This document shows, one piece after another, positions 35,737 to 45,626 of a DNA stretch of 64,000 nucleotides. The position numbers were made by a program, and so were the translations under genes. The stretch's first letter is position 1; each line of letters starts with the position of its first letter. Under the pieces are notes generated by a model that was given only the letters and a program-made list of their open reading frames with translations, was not told the DNA's origin and made no database searches. The stretch is from Snodgrassella sp945267035. Its GTDB lineage: Bacteria; Pseudomonadota; Gammaproteobacteria; Burkholderiales; Neisseriaceae. The stretch covers positions 1,426,001 to 1,490,000 of the forward strand of contig NZ_JAFNPF010000001.1 in NCBI RefSeq assembly GCF_026535915.1, in the 5' to 3' direction.

Positions 35737-37028
35737 TATGCTTTCTTCCAGTCTTGAATTAACGATAAGGCCATTTTAGCCTCAACAGTTTTTTGTTCAT
35801 GGCTACGCAGATTTTTTAACGTAATCGTCTCATCTGACTGCTCTTGCTCACCAATAATCATAGCAATTGCAGCTCCACTGCTATCGGCCTTTTTAAGTTG
35901 TGCCTTTAAGCTCTGATCGCCACAATGGACATAGATATTGAGACCGCTAGCACGCAAACTCGCCGCATGCTTCATTGCCGTCAGACTAGTGCCTTCTCCT
36001 TGATGCAGCACATAAACATCTGGCACTTCGTTAACAGCTAATTGCCCGAATTCCTGCACTAACAGTAACAAACGCTCAATCCCCAAAGCAAATCCGATGC
36101 TCGGAGTTGGTTTACCACCTAGTTCTTCTATCAGTCCATTATACCTTCCCCCGCCACATACTGTGGCTTGGGCACCTAATTTTTCGGTAGTCCACTCAAA
36201 TACGGTCAGATTATAGTAATCTAATCCGCGAACCAGACGAGGATTTTCTACATAGGCAATGCCAAGTCCATCTAACATTGCTTTTAAGGTACGATAATGA
36301 CTTAACGACTCTTCACCAAGAAAATCAACCAAACGTGGTGCACCCTCAGCCATGGTTTGTAGCGCAGGATTTTTGGTATCTAGCACACGTAAGGGATTGG
36401 TGTGCATGCGCCGTTTACTGTCCTCATCCAAAATATCGACATGTTGCTGTAAATAATCAACTAACGCCGCCCGATGAGTAATACGTTCTTCTTTGTTACC
36501 TAAAGAATTTATTTCAAGAGTTAAATATTGGCGAATACCTAGTCGATTCCATAAATCCGCACTCATGGCGATGAGTTCCGCATCCACATCGGGTCCGGCA
36601 AAACCTAAGGCTTCAACCCCAACCTGATGAAACTGCCGATAACGCCCCTTTTGCGGACGTTCCCGTCGAAACATGGGTCCCATATACCATAATTTCTGCG
36701 CATTATTGTACAGCAAATTATGTTCAACCACTGCGCGCAAGCAAGATGCAGTACCTTCAGGACGCAAACTCAAGCTGAGTTTGTCATTGGAATCAGCAAA
36801 GGTATACATCTCTTTTCCGACCACATCAGTTTCCTCACCAATTGATCGTACAAACAAACCAGTTTGTTCCACAATTGGAGTGCGTATTTGACTGTAGCCG
36901 TAACTTTTTGTCCACGCGGCAACCACTTCTTCAAATGCTTGCCATAAAGCTGCGGTCAACTTAAAGTCTTTCTGAGCAACCGGCAGCAAATCATTCATGC
37001 CTTTTACAGCTTGGATTTTTTGACCCAT
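35736..37028 (-). CDS. hisS: histidyl-tRNA synthetase
   Basis: 430 residues. Class II motifs are clear: motif 1 area KSYGYSQIRTPIVEQTGLF, motif 2 RPEGTASCLRAVVEHN with GPMFRRERPQKGRYRQFHQVGVEALG, the His-specific LVRGLDYYNLTVFEW and ATVCGGGRYNGLIEELGG, and motif 3 GFALGIERLLLL. A C-terminal anticodon-binding domain follows. Charges tRNA-His. It lies in the ispG-hisS-yfgM order, with 64 bp to ispG upstream and contact with yfgM downstream. Confidence 0.96.
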   Translation of the reverse strand: MGQKIQAVKGMNDLLPVAQKDFKLTAALWQAFEEVVAAWTKSYGYSQIRTPIVEQTGLFVRSIGEETDVVGKEMYTFADSNDKLSLSLRPEGTASCLRAVVEHNLLYNNAQKLWYMGPMFRRERPQKGRYRQFHQVGVEALGFAGPDVDAELIAMSADLWNRLGIRQYLTLEINSLGNKEERITHRAALVDYLQQHVDILDEDSKRRMHTNPLRVLDTKNPALQTMAEGAPRLVDFLGEESLSHYRTLKAMLDGLGIAYVENPRLVRGLDYYNLTVFEWTTEKLGAQATVCGGGRYNGLIEELGGKPTPSIGFALGIERLLLLVQEFGQLAVNEVPDVYVLHQGEGTSLTAMKHAASLRASGLNIYVHCGDQSLKAQLKKADSSGAAIAMIIGEQEQSDETITLKNLRSHEQKTVEAKMALSLIQDWKKA

Positions 37029-37092
37029 AAAATTTAGATTCTGAATACTTGTTTCAAATTAAGCCTGATATATTAACATGACAATTTAGAAT

Positions 37093-38361
37093 TTATTGCA
37101 CTGTGATGGGAATTACTTTAGCTGATTGACGTTTTTTACCATTTTCACCATAATTTTCATGAATATAGTTTTCAACTAAAGCCAGAAATTCTTGCGCCAT
37201 ATGTTCTCCTTTAAGCGTAACGCGGCGCTCTCCGTCAACATATACCGGTGCAACAGGCGTTTCACCTGTTCCAGGTAAGGAAATGCCAATATCAGCCAGC
37301 TTACTTTCCCCTGGTCCATTCACCACACAACCCATGACGGCAACATTTAAATTTTCCACGCCAGGGTACTGTGAACGCCATAGGGGCATTTTTTCACGTA
37401 AATATTGCTGAATGTCTCGTGCCAACTCTTGAAATACGTTACTGGTGGTTCGACCACAACCAGGACAAGCAGTGACATGAGGGGTAAATGAACGCATCCC
37501 CATCGTCTGTAAAATTTCTTGCGCTACCACAACTTCCTTAGTGCGCGCGCTGCCAGGTTCAGGTGTCAAAGAAACACGAATCGTATCGCCAATACCCTGT
37601 TGCAGCAGAATAGCCAGAGCCGCAGTCGAGGCAACGATGCCTTTACTACCCATACCGGCCTCAGTTAAACCCAAATGTAATGGATAGGCACAGCGCGCGG
37701 CCAAATCCTGATAAACCTTAACCAAATCTTGTACATTCGAAACTTTGCATGACAAAATAATTTTATCAGCTGGCAGTCCTAATTGTTCTGCTTTTTGGGC
37801 TGACTCAAGCGCCGATACAATCAAAGCTTCCTGCATAACCGCATCGGCGCTTAAAGGCTTGGGTAGATGCTGATTGGCATCCATCATGCGTTTTGCTAGT
37901 GCCTGATCCAGCGATCCCCAGTTCACACCAATACGTACGGCTTTATTATGTTCTGCCGCAGTGGAAATCATAAAGGCGAATTTCTCATCGCCTTTTACCC
38001 CCTTACCAACATTGCCCGGATTAATCCGATATTTAGCAAGGGCTCGCGCACAATCAGGATAATCTTTGAGTAAACGATCGCCGTTAAAGTGAAAGTCGCC
38101 AACTAATGGAACATCGCAGCCCATATCATTGAGGCGTTGTCGAATCTCGGCCACTTTAGCAGCTGCTTCGGGAGAATTAACCGTTATACGAACTAGTTCA
38201 GAACCCGCATCAGCGAGTTCTTTAACCTGAATAGCCGTATTTTCAGCATCAGCAGTGTCAGTATTCGTCATTGACTGCACCCTGATAGGTGCATTAGATC
38301 CAACTGTGATATTTTCGATTTGTACCAGATGTGTTTTTCTACGCAATACGGCCATAGTCAT
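37093..38361 (-). CDS. ispG: 4-hydroxy-3-methylbut-2-enyl diphosphate synthase
   Basis: 422 residues. The TIM barrel begins with VQSMTNTDTADAENTAIQVKELADAGSELVRITV. The C-terminal cluster domain has its Cys ligands in ACPGCGRTTSNV and MGCVVNGPGESKLADIGISLPG. It makes HMBPP from MEcPP in the MEP isoprenoid pathway. The start is separated from the rodZ stop by only one base (TAATATG context), so the two are coupled. A second Met two codons in (MAVLRRK) could be the true start. Confidence 0.96.
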   Translation of the reverse strand: MTMAVLRRKTHLVQIENITVGSNAPIRVQSMTNTDTADAENTAIQVKELADAGSELVRITVNSPEAAAKVAEIRQRLNDMGCDVPLVGDFHFNGDRLLKDYPDCARALAKYRINPGNVGKGVKGDEKFAFMISTAAEHNKAVRIGVNWGSLDQALAKRMMDANQHLPKPLSADAVMQEALIVSALESAQKAEQLGLPADKIILSCKVSNVQDLVKVYQDLAARCAYPLHLGLTEAGMGSKGIVASTAALAILLQQGIGDTIRVSLTPEPGSARTKEVVVAQEILQTMGMRSFTPHVTACPGCGRTTSNVFQELARDIQQYLREKMPLWRSQYPGVENLNVAVMGCVVNGPGESKLADIGISLPGTGETPVAPVYVDGERRVTLKGEHMAQEFLALVENYIHENYGENGKKRQSAKVIPITVQ

Positions 38362-38362
38362 A

Positions 38363-39250
38363 TTAATTATTACCTACAGTTAAGGCTGCTGTTCGTTTAT
38401 TATTGTCTGGGATAGGAATATCTTTGCCGTCTAGCTGAATGACAGCTCCGGGGGTATAACCAATAATGACACGATATGGTGCAGCACCTTTAAACTGATG
38501 TGTTGTCCCAGCATTAACCACGTCGCTGATTAATACTTTAGCATTTTTATCACTGACTTGTAACCAAGATTGATGTCGTAATTTAATGACTAGGGTGTGA
38601 TTAGAAGTTGCGGAATCAGTAGTAACCTGATTGATAGCAGAAGCTTCATCACTTGCGGCAATTTGATTATCTGATCGCGGTTGTTGAGTAGATTCTCCCT
38701 GATCGTTCTCATTCATTGGCACAATACGTATATTGCTGGCTGCAACATCAGAAACCATCGGCGCTTGACTTGCAATATCTTGTGAGCTGTTTGCTGTCTG
38801 CTTAGCACTTTCTGAAAATGACTTACTCTGCCAAGCATAAATTCCGGCAGCAATCACAGCGATGGCTATTAGGCCGATTATCCAACGCGGAAACCGTCTT
38901 TGCTGTGGTTTGTTCTGAAAATTTAAATCGCCTGCGGGAATACTGGCACTTTGATCAATGAATGCATTTTTTTTAATTGGGAAAATTTGACTCAGATATT
39001 GCTTAAGTTCACCTTCATCGATATCCAGTAGACGAGCGTAGCTAGTCAAAAACCCTCTAACAAAAACGGCTTCCGGCATACCATCATAACTACCCTTTTC
39101 AATGGCCTCAATCTGCCGTGCGGGCAATTTCAAACATTCAGCTACCTCACCCAGTGACATCCCTTTTTTTAACCGCGCCTGATTAAGCAACATGCCTAAA
39201 GCAACTGCTGGATTTTGGGTAGTTTCAGAATTTTTGCTTTGGTCGTTCAT
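38363..39250 (-). CDS. rodZ: RodZ-like helix-turn-helix membrane protein
   Basis: 295 residues. An N-terminal HTH_25 domain (residues about 15-80; LGMLLNQARLKKGMSLGEVAECLKLPARQIEAIEKGSYDGMPEAVFVRGFLTSYARLLDID). A single membrane helix follows near 123-140 (WIIGLIAIAVIAAGIYAW). Then come a low-complexity linker rich in Ser, Gln and Asn, and a periplasmic DUF4115 domain (HTLVIKLRHQSWLQVSDKNAKVLISDVVNAGTTHQF). RodZ links MreB to the cell wall in rods; in rounded relatives without MreB the role is less clear. It overlaps pilW by one base as TAATG. Confidence 0.9.
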   Translation of the reverse strand: MNDQSKNSETTQNPAVALGMLLNQARLKKGMSLGEVAECLKLPARQIEAIEKGSYDGMPEAVFVRGFLTSYARLLDIDEGELKQYLSQIFPIKKNAFIDQSASIPAGDLNFQNKPQQRRFPRWIIGLIAIAVIAAGIYAWQSKSFSESAKQTANSSQDIASQAPMVSDVAASNIRIVPMNENDQGESTQQPRSDNQIAASDEASAINQVTTDSATSNHTLVIKLRHQSWLQVSDKNAKVLISDVVNAGTTHQFKGAAPYRVIIGYTPGAVIQLDGKDIPIPDNNKRTAALTVGNN

Positions 39251-40014
39251 TAAAAGTTTCCTGTCGAAATTTTCCCTAATTCATCTGAATAAGGAAAATT
39301 AGTCCGTAACTGGGCTTCATATTCAAAGGCTGCTTGCGTATTACCCAACGAGCGCTCAATTCTCCAACCCAGTAATAGGTCATCCGCAGACAGATTATTT
39401 ATCTGGCTCTGGTATTGGTTGAAATAATGCAAGGCATCACCCGAATTACCAGATTCCAGTGCTGTTCTCGCCATCTCTTTAAACGCAGGGATAAAATTAG
39501 GATTAGCTGCCAACGCTCTTTCGAAATAGCTATTAGCTAGCTGGTACTGCCCCATACGCTGACTGCAGATACCTTTATTCAATTGCGCAACTTCTGGCGT
39601 AGGATAAGTTGGGTCTGACAGGGCTTTGTCAAAATACGCCATCGCCGCATTGGGATTTTTTCTGACATCACAAATAAACCAGCCATAATTATTGTTGATT
39701 TCAGGGCTACTTGAATTCAACGACAAAGCACGCTGAAAACTTTCCTCAGCTTTAGCAGGTTCTTTTAGAAACTGCCAGATTTGCGCCCGAATCATCCATG
39801 CGTCAGTAGATCGAGCGTTCGCTTTGAGTGCATCATCGATCGCATCTACTGCCTGACGATAATTTTTGGTACTCATATATTGTATGGCCAGCTGCGTTTT
39901 AATCTGCGCAATTTCGTTAGCACGCTCTGCTGCTGTAGGTTTTCTGACTTTTTCATGAGATGAACAAGCCGATAATACAACACTCATCAAAACTAATAAA
40001 CACAATTTTTTCAT
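39250..40014 (-). CDS. pilW: type IV pilus biogenesis/stability lipoprotein PilW (PilF)
   Basis: 254 residues from the ATG at 40014, the codon that overlaps the rlmN stop as TAATG, with AAGGGG upstream inside rlmN. A lipoprotein signal (MKKLCLLVLMSVVLSAC) is followed by about six tetratricopeptide repeats, for example NYRQAVDAIDDALKANARSTDAWMIRAQIWQFLKEPAKAEESFQRALSLNSSSPEINNNYGWFIC. The protein pilots the secretin PilQ to the outer membrane and supports its multimer. It supplies the pilus machinery that a ComP-type pilin would need. The operon rlmN-pilW-rodZ-ispG is common in beta- and gammaproteobacteria. Confidence 0.93.
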   Translation of the reverse strand: MKKLCLLVLMSVVLSACSSHEKVRKPTAAERANEIAQIKTQLAIQYMSTKNYRQAVDAIDDALKANARSTDAWMIRAQIWQFLKEPAKAEESFQRALSLNSSSPEINNNYGWFICDVRKNPNAAMAYFDKALSDPTYPTPEVAQLNKGICSQRMGQYQLANSYFERALAANPNFIPAFKEMARTALESGNSGDALHYFNQYQSQINNLSADDLLLGWRIERSLGNTQAAFEYEAQLRTNFPYSDELGKISTGNF

Positions 40015-41102
40015 TAACTTACCCCTTGAACAAGTTGCCATTTCTGTTGACGTCGGGTTTTATCTTTTACTTTACCCGCCAGCTGCCCGCATGCCGCGTC
40101 GATATCATCACCGCGGGTTTTTCTGACGGTGACGACGAAACCTGCTTCCTGTAATATTTCACGAAAAACCCTGATCCTATTGTTATCTGATCGCTCAAAT
40201 CCAGCATGAGGAAAAGGGTTGAAAGGAATGAGATTAAACTTGCAAGGAACATCCTTAACCAATTGAATTAATTCTCGGGCATGCTCAGGTTTATCATTAA
40301 CGTCCTTAAGCATAATATATTCAAAAGTAATAAAATCTCGTGGTGCCTTGACCAGATAACGCTGACATGCAGCCATCAGATCTTTTAGCGGATATTTTTT
40401 ATTTAACGGAATAATGCGATCACGTACTTGATCATTAGAGGCATGTAAGGATATGGCTAATGCAACGGGTACTTCTTCCTTTAACCGATCCATTTGCGGA
40501 ATCATTCCTGAAGTGGACACAGTCACACGACGACGCGATAAGCCATAACCATGATCATCAAGCATGATGCGCAAAGCAGTAACCACATTGTCAAAATTAG
40601 CCAAAGGTTCACCCATGCCCATCATGACTACATTTGAGATTACACGTTCGTCTTTAGGTGTGACACCTAATGCTTTGTTCGCCCACCATAGCTGACCAAT
40701 TATTTCGGCTACACTGAGGTTACGATTGAAGCCTTGCCGACCAGTAGAGCAAAACATACACTCTAAAGCACAGCCAATTTGAGAAGAAATACATAACGTT
40801 CCACGGCTATCTTCTGGAATAAAAACGGTTTCGATACCATTGCCAGTACCCACATTGAGTAACCATTTGCGCGTACCGTCATGAGATTTCTGCTCTACAA
40901 TTAATTCAGGAACCACAATTTCGGCTTTATCTAGAAGCTTAGTTCGCAATGATTTTGCCAGATCAGTCATCTGAGCAAAATTATCTACCCCGCCAAGATG
41001 CATCCACCGCATAACCTGCTTGGCGCGAAAAGGCTTTTCACTTATTTCTGCGAAATAAGCAGTCAAACTGGGTAAATCAAAATTTAAAAGATTTGTTTTC
41101 AT
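40014..41102 (-). CDS. rlmN: dual-specificity rRNA/tRNA C2-adenosine methyltransferase
   Basis: 362 residues. Radical-SAM cluster motif CALECMFCSTGRQGF, followed by GMGEPLANFDNVV. The mechanistic second Cys region is near the C-terminus (DIDAACGQLAGK), and substrate residues such as SLHASNDQVRDRIIPLNKKYPLKDLM are present. RlmN methylates A2503 in 23S rRNA and A37 in some tRNAs. It is the first gene of the long minus-strand operon down to hfq, with a one-base overlap with pilW. Starts MKTNLLNFDLPSL. Confidence 0.96.
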   Translation of the reverse strand: MKTNLLNFDLPSLTAYFAEISEKPFRAKQVMRWMHLGGVDNFAQMTDLAKSLRTKLLDKAEIVVPELIVEQKSHDGTRKWLLNVGTGNGIETVFIPEDSRGTLCISSQIGCALECMFCSTGRQGFNRNLSVAEIIGQLWWANKALGVTPKDERVISNVVMMGMGEPLANFDNVVTALRIMLDDHGYGLSRRRVTVSTSGMIPQMDRLKEEVPVALAISLHASNDQVRDRIIPLNKKYPLKDLMAACQRYLVKAPRDFITFEYIMLKDVNDKPEHARELIQLVKDVPCKFNLIPFNPFPHAGFERSDNNRIRVFREILQEAGFVVTVRKTRGDDIDAACGQLAGKVKDKTRRQQKWQLVQGVS

Positions 41103-42700
41103 CTAGACAGCACAATATTCACAACATTCTTATTGGTGATTATATAGAAATAACCGATTTTAAGTAAGAAATTTAAACTTAAACAACTATATATACTTTT
41201 CTTAAATTTTTAATTTGCAGAAAAATAAAATACTCAGTCAATTAAAAAGCTTAGCTCAAAATTAATTCATCATACCACCAGCTTCAATTAACAAAGTGCA
41301 CAAATCCATACGAATAAATTTCCTTAGCCTTAATAAACCAAATTGATGAAAAAATTTTACTGCTTTCAACATGTCATACTACAGCAACATCTAATGATTT
41401 AACGCATGCACAAACATTTTATCAGCTTGCCACTTCGTTAAATTTTCCCCGCTTTCCAGACCTCCACTTAATCCAGAGATTCTTTTACGGCAAGGGAAAA
41501 GCTAGATCAATCACCATTATGAAATTTAACTAAAACTTGATAAGCAAAGGTATCCATAATCGGCATAAAATCTTCAACCCAACCATAAACACCTCATCTT
41601 GATATGATGTTCATCAAGCCATTTTTGAATCACTTGTTCATCTTACTAATCAAGTTTTTTATAGCAGCATCTGTTTTTATCGCAGGTATCGATTCTAAAA
41701 ACCAGATCTAGCCTTAACTTTCAATTGTTAACCAATTTGAATGAATCTATAAAATACTCATAATTAGTACAACTATTTTAGCAAACTTCTACTTCTTTTA
41801 ATATATTATCAGGATTTAAAAATTCACTTTTTTTCACCAGACCGCTATTTTATGCCATTTTAAGCATTTTTTATTAGTCATAGACTAAATTTTTATCAAT
41901 TTATAGATTATTATGGCTAATTGTAAAATGACAATCAGCTATTCACTTACCCTATTCTGCCAAATTCTGTCTTATACTGTATAAAGTCGAACTTTACAGC
42001 CTTTTTGGTCGATATAACCGCCGCAGTATTAGCTTTATCATGAAATCCAATCAGGTTTTAATATAAATAGATTATATGATTGAGAGCAAATCGATATTGC
42101 ATAGTATAGATAAAACGCTGAGATTCATGGTTATTCTCAGTCAGGCTAAAATGGCTATGCTTGGCTGTTTATCGTCACGCAAGTTTACTTCAAGATTACG
42201 TTTATGCTCTCTTATAGACGGCTATGATCAAATCATGCGGTAACTATTTGAGTTTTTCTAATGACTACCATAAGGTTATGACTCAAGGCCACGTTGCAGC
42301 ATATCATTTTATCTTAGATGCATTGGAACCTTTTTAAAGATACTGAATTTGCCATATCAAGATTAAGTTGAATTCATGCAGCTTAAATTTGACTATAGAA
42401 GCGCAAGAAGATGGGTTATATAGTTTTTATCCAAACTCTAAAATTCCCTCTCACTTCGGCTTGCCGAAAGCAAATCAACTTGTCAATCAACACTGAATGG
42501 TCATGTATTGATGGTTACTTTGAAGCCGAGATCTGCACAAAAAAATTATCTGCTTGATTATGCTTGCAAAATAAACTAGTGATCATTAATCTTTTAATGG
42601 CATTACGATAAGCCGCAAAATGTATGCCACCACTCAACTTGAAATTGTGCAGGATTTAGCTTGACTGTAGTAGCTGTAACTTTTTGTCTGGTTCAAGCAT
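41103..42700. other. 1.6-kb gene-free stretch
   Basis: No frame over 60 codons and no frame reading like a conserved protein on either strand. It is AT-rich. Short protein-like scraps occur (for example a plus-strand MTQGHVAAYHFILDALEPF ending near 42338). It lies between the rlmN promoter and the ihfB terminator. It is probably a graveyard of decayed genes; an unrecognised small RNA cannot be excluded. Confidence 0.55.
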
Positions 42701-42727
42701 AAAAATACGCCGCAGTGAATGCGGCGT
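42701..42727 (-). terminator. terminator after ihfB
   Basis: On the minus strand ACGCCGCA and TGCGGCGT form a perfect 8-bp GC-rich stem, with a 5-base loop and then ATTTTTA. It lies 22 bp past the ihfB stop codon and closes the cmk-rpsA-ihfB unit. Confidence 0.88.
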
Positions 42728-42749
42728 GAATTACTTCTATGAAACTATT

Positions 42750-43067
42750 TTATCGATTCTGAGATAGTAATGTTTTATCTACACGTTCACGTAATTCTTT
42801 ACCTGGTTTGAAGTGAGGTACATATTTTTCAGGTACAGCCACTTTTTCACCAGTTTTAGGATTACGTCCAAGACGTGCGGGACGATGATTCAAATCAAAA
42901 CTACCGAAACCACGGATTTCAATTCTTTGCCCCTTAGCTAAAGCGCGAGTCATTGTATCAACAATAATCTTAACACTCTGTTCAACATCTTTAGCATTCA
43001 AAATAGTACTATCGTTATTAGCAGTATAAATCTCTGCTAAACGAATCATTAATTCTGACTTCGTCAT
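42750..43067 (-). CDS. ihfB: integration host factor subunit beta
   Basis: 105 residues, HU/IHF fold. Dimerisation helices (MTKSELMIRLAEIYTANNDSTILNAKDVEQSVKIIVDTMTRALAKGQRIEIRGFGSF) precede the DNA-binding arm NHRPARLGRNPKTGEKVAVPEKYVPHFKPGKELRERV. The arm sequence and the position directly after rpsA identify the beta subunit rather than HU. It bends DNA at specific sites as a heterodimer with IhfA, which is not in the window. Only 6 bp separate it from rpsA. Confidence 0.95.
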   Translation of the reverse strand: MTKSELMIRLAEIYTANNDSTILNAKDVEQSVKIIVDTMTRALAKGQRIEIRGFGSFDLNHRPARLGRNPKTGEKVAVPEKYVPHFKPGKELRERVDKTLLSQNR

Positions 43068-43073
43068 AACTAC

Positions 43074-44756
43074 TTATTCACTTTCACCAGATAATTTGGC
43101 TTTCAACAAGTCACCCAAACTGGTTGTACCAGCAGATGAGTTATTTGCAGACAAAGAACGTAATGCTGCATTATTTTCCTGTGCATCTTTAGCTTTGATA
43201 GACAGGTTAATATTGCGGTTCTTACGATCTACTGTGGTAATCACAGCTTCTACATCATCACCTTCTTTTAGGACGTTGCGAATGTCTTCAACGCGATCAT
43301 TGGAAACTTCAGAAGCGCGCAGATAACCTTCCACATCGTCAGCCAAGGCAATTACTGCACCTTTGGCGTCCAGTGATTTAACTTTACCCGTTACAATGCT
43401 GCCTTTATCATTAACGCTGACATAATTGCTGAACGGATCGCCTGCTAATTGTTTTACGCCTAGAGAAATACGTTCTTTTTCAACATCAATAGCCAATACA
43501 ACAGCTTCTACTTCCTCACCTTTTTTGAACTGACGCACAGCTTCTTCGCCGCCATCTGTCCAAGAAAGATCAGACAAGTGTACTAGTCCATCAATACCGC
43601 CAGGCAAGCCAACAAATACACCAAAGTCAGTGATAGATTTCACTAAACCTTTGATTTTTTCGCCTTTTTCATGATTAGACTCGAACTCTTGCCATGGATT
43701 GGCTTGGCATTGTTTCATGCCTAAAGAAATACGACGACGATCTTCATCAATTTCAAGGATCATCACTTCGACTTCGTCACCCATTTGAACTACTTTGCTT
43801 GGGTGAACATTCTTATTAGTCCAATCCATTTCGGACACGTGTACCAAACCTTCGATACCCTGTTCGATTTCTACAAATGCACCGTAGTCAGTCAGGTTAG
43901 TTACTTTACCGAACAGACGAGTACCTTGCGGATAACGACGAGCCAGACCATTCCAAGGATCTTCACCTAATTGTTTCAGACCCAGAGAAACGCGGCTGCG
44001 TTCCTGATCGAATTTCAGAACTTTTGCTTCAACTTCCTGACCCACTTCCAGCACTTCGCTTGGGTGTTTCACACGACGCCATGCCAGATCAGTAATATGT
44101 AGCAAGCCATCGATACCACCTAGATCAACGAAAGCACCGTAATCGGTAATGTTTTTCACAATACCTTTCACTACTGAACCTTCTTGCAGGTTTTCCAGCA
44201 ATGCTTTACGTTCTTCGCCCAATGTTTCTTCCAGTACGGCACGACGGGAAACGACAACATTATTGCGACGTTTATCCAGTTTAATCACTTTGAATTCAAT
44301 TTCTTTGCCTTCAAAGTGAGAAGTATCTTTAACCGGACGCACATCTACCAATGAACCAGGCAGGAAGGCACGAATACTGTTGATCATAACAGTCAAGCCA
44401 CCTTTGACTTTACCGTTAATCACACCAGACAGGATTTCACCATTTTCCATGGCTTCTTCCAGCTTGATCCAGTCAGCTGCACGTTTGGCTTTCTCACGTG
44501 ACAGTTTTGTTTCACCGAAACCATTTTCAACAGACTCAATGGTTACAGTGACAAAATCGCCAACTTTTACTTCAATCTCGCCCGCTACGTTTTTGAATTC
44601 GCCTACTTCGATCAAGGATTCTGATTTCAGGCCAGCGTTTACAGTAACGAAGTTGTTGTCAATGGCAACAACTTCTGCAGTAATCACTTCGCCAGGATTC
44701 ATTTCTTGTAAAGTGAAGCTTTCTTCCAGTAGCTGGGCAAAATTTTCCATAGTCAT
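43074..44756 (-). CDS. rpsA: 30S ribosomal protein S1
   Basis: 560 residues from the ATG at 44756 (MTMENFAQLLEESF), matching the Neisseria N-terminus; the frame opens 6 codons earlier. Six S1 RNA-binding repeats are visible, for example GSVVKGIVKNITDYGAFVDLGGIDGLLHITDLAWRRVKHPSEV and GTRLFGKVTNLTDYGAFVEIEQGIEGLVHVSEMDW. S1 recruits mRNAs to the 30S subunit. The order cmk-rpsA-ihfB is conserved in proteobacteria. The ~190-bp leader to cmk is long enough for the autoregulatory structure known in E. coli, but no consensus could be confirmed. Confidence 0.97.
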   Translation of the reverse strand: MTMENFAQLLEESFTLQEMNPGEVITAEVVAIDNNFVTVNAGLKSESLIEVGEFKNVAGEIEVKVGDFVTVTIESVENGFGETKLSREKAKRAADWIKLEEAMENGEILSGVINGKVKGGLTVMINSIRAFLPGSLVDVRPVKDTSHFEGKEIEFKVIKLDKRRNNVVVSRRAVLEETLGEERKALLENLQEGSVVKGIVKNITDYGAFVDLGGIDGLLHITDLAWRRVKHPSEVLEVGQEVEAKVLKFDQERSRVSLGLKQLGEDPWNGLARRYPQGTRLFGKVTNLTDYGAFVEIEQGIEGLVHVSEMDWTNKNVHPSKVVQMGDEVEVMILEIDEDRRRISLGMKQCQANPWQEFESNHEKGEKIKGLVKSITDFGVFVGLPGGIDGLVHLSDLSWTDGGEEAVRQFKKGEEVEAVVLAIDVEKERISLGVKQLAGDPFSNYVSVNDKGSIVTGKVKSLDAKGAVIALADDVEGYLRASEVSNDRVEDIRNVLKEGDDVEAVITTVDRKNRNINLSIKAKDAQENNAALRSLSANNSSAGTTSLGDLLKAKLSGESE

Positions 44757-44945
44757 ATATATATTCTCAAACAAGTACCGCCAAGGGATACGAAGGTTGG
44801 TTTATCGAAGTCAGCACACCTTGGCTGCGCCGACATACTAACTGATTCATTAATTTATGTTTATTGAAGCTGAATATCTTGTATACACCAATATCCAGCC
44901 AATACGCATAAGCCAAAGAATTTTTATAAAACTAGGTATTGTAAC

Positions 44946-45626
44946 CTATTTTTTTATGATTCGATACCAATTAAGTATTTTTTGCACACTTTCCTGAATA
45001 TTGAGTGCCGAGGTATCGAGTGTATAGGCATCAGCTACAGGTTTAAGTGGTGCGACCGCTCTGGATTGATCAGCCGCATCACGTTTTTCAATGTCATTGA
45101 GAATTTTTTCAAAGGACGCACCATGGGTCGGTAATCCAAGTTGTAAAGCTCTGCGCTTGGCTCGTACCTGAGCACTCGCCGTCAGAAATATTTTAAGCTC
45201 TGCATCTGGAAAAACCACCGAGGCCATATCGCGGCCATCGGCGACCAAACCTCTTTCAGTCAAAAAGTCGCGCTGTCGTTGTAATAAAGCAACTCTTACT
45301 GAAGGGAAAGCCGCAATTTGCGACGCACCCATGCCAATTTTTTCATCGCGTATGGCCTGAGTGACATCTTGCTGATGCAATAATATTTTCCCCTCACTAA
45401 ACTGGACAGGCAAGGCACTGGCCAAACTGGCTATTTCCGCCTCATTTGACCAATCAATTTGCGACTGCTGAGCATATAAAGCCGTCAAACGATACAGCGC
45501 ACCTGAATCCAGATAGTCACGATGTAGTATGGCTGCTACTCGCTCAGCAATGGTTCCCTTACCTGAAGCACTCGGTCCATCAATAGCAATCACTTTTGAG
45601 CTTTGATGAGAGAGTGAAGAATTCAT
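44946..45626 (-). CDS. cmk: cytidylate kinase
   Basis: 226 residues. P-loop IDGPSASGKGTIAERVA near the N-terminus; YLDSGALYRLTALYA; the CMP-binding insert (residues about 60-100); and VADGRDMASVVFPDAELKIFLTASAQVRAKRRALQL with the NMP-binding Arg/Asp residues. It phosphorylates CMP and dCMP. First gene of the cmk-rpsA-ihfB cluster. Confidence 0.95.
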   Translation of the reverse strand: MNSSLSHQSSKVIAIDGPSASGKGTIAERVAAILHRDYLDSGALYRLTALYAQQSQIDWSNEAEIASLASALPVQFSEGKILLHQQDVTQAIRDEKIGMGASQIAAFPSVRVALLQRQRDFLTERGLVADGRDMASVVFPDAELKIFLTASAQVRAKRRALQLGLPTHGASFEKILNDIEKRDAADQSRAVAPLKPVADAYTLDTSALNIQESVQKILNWYRIIKK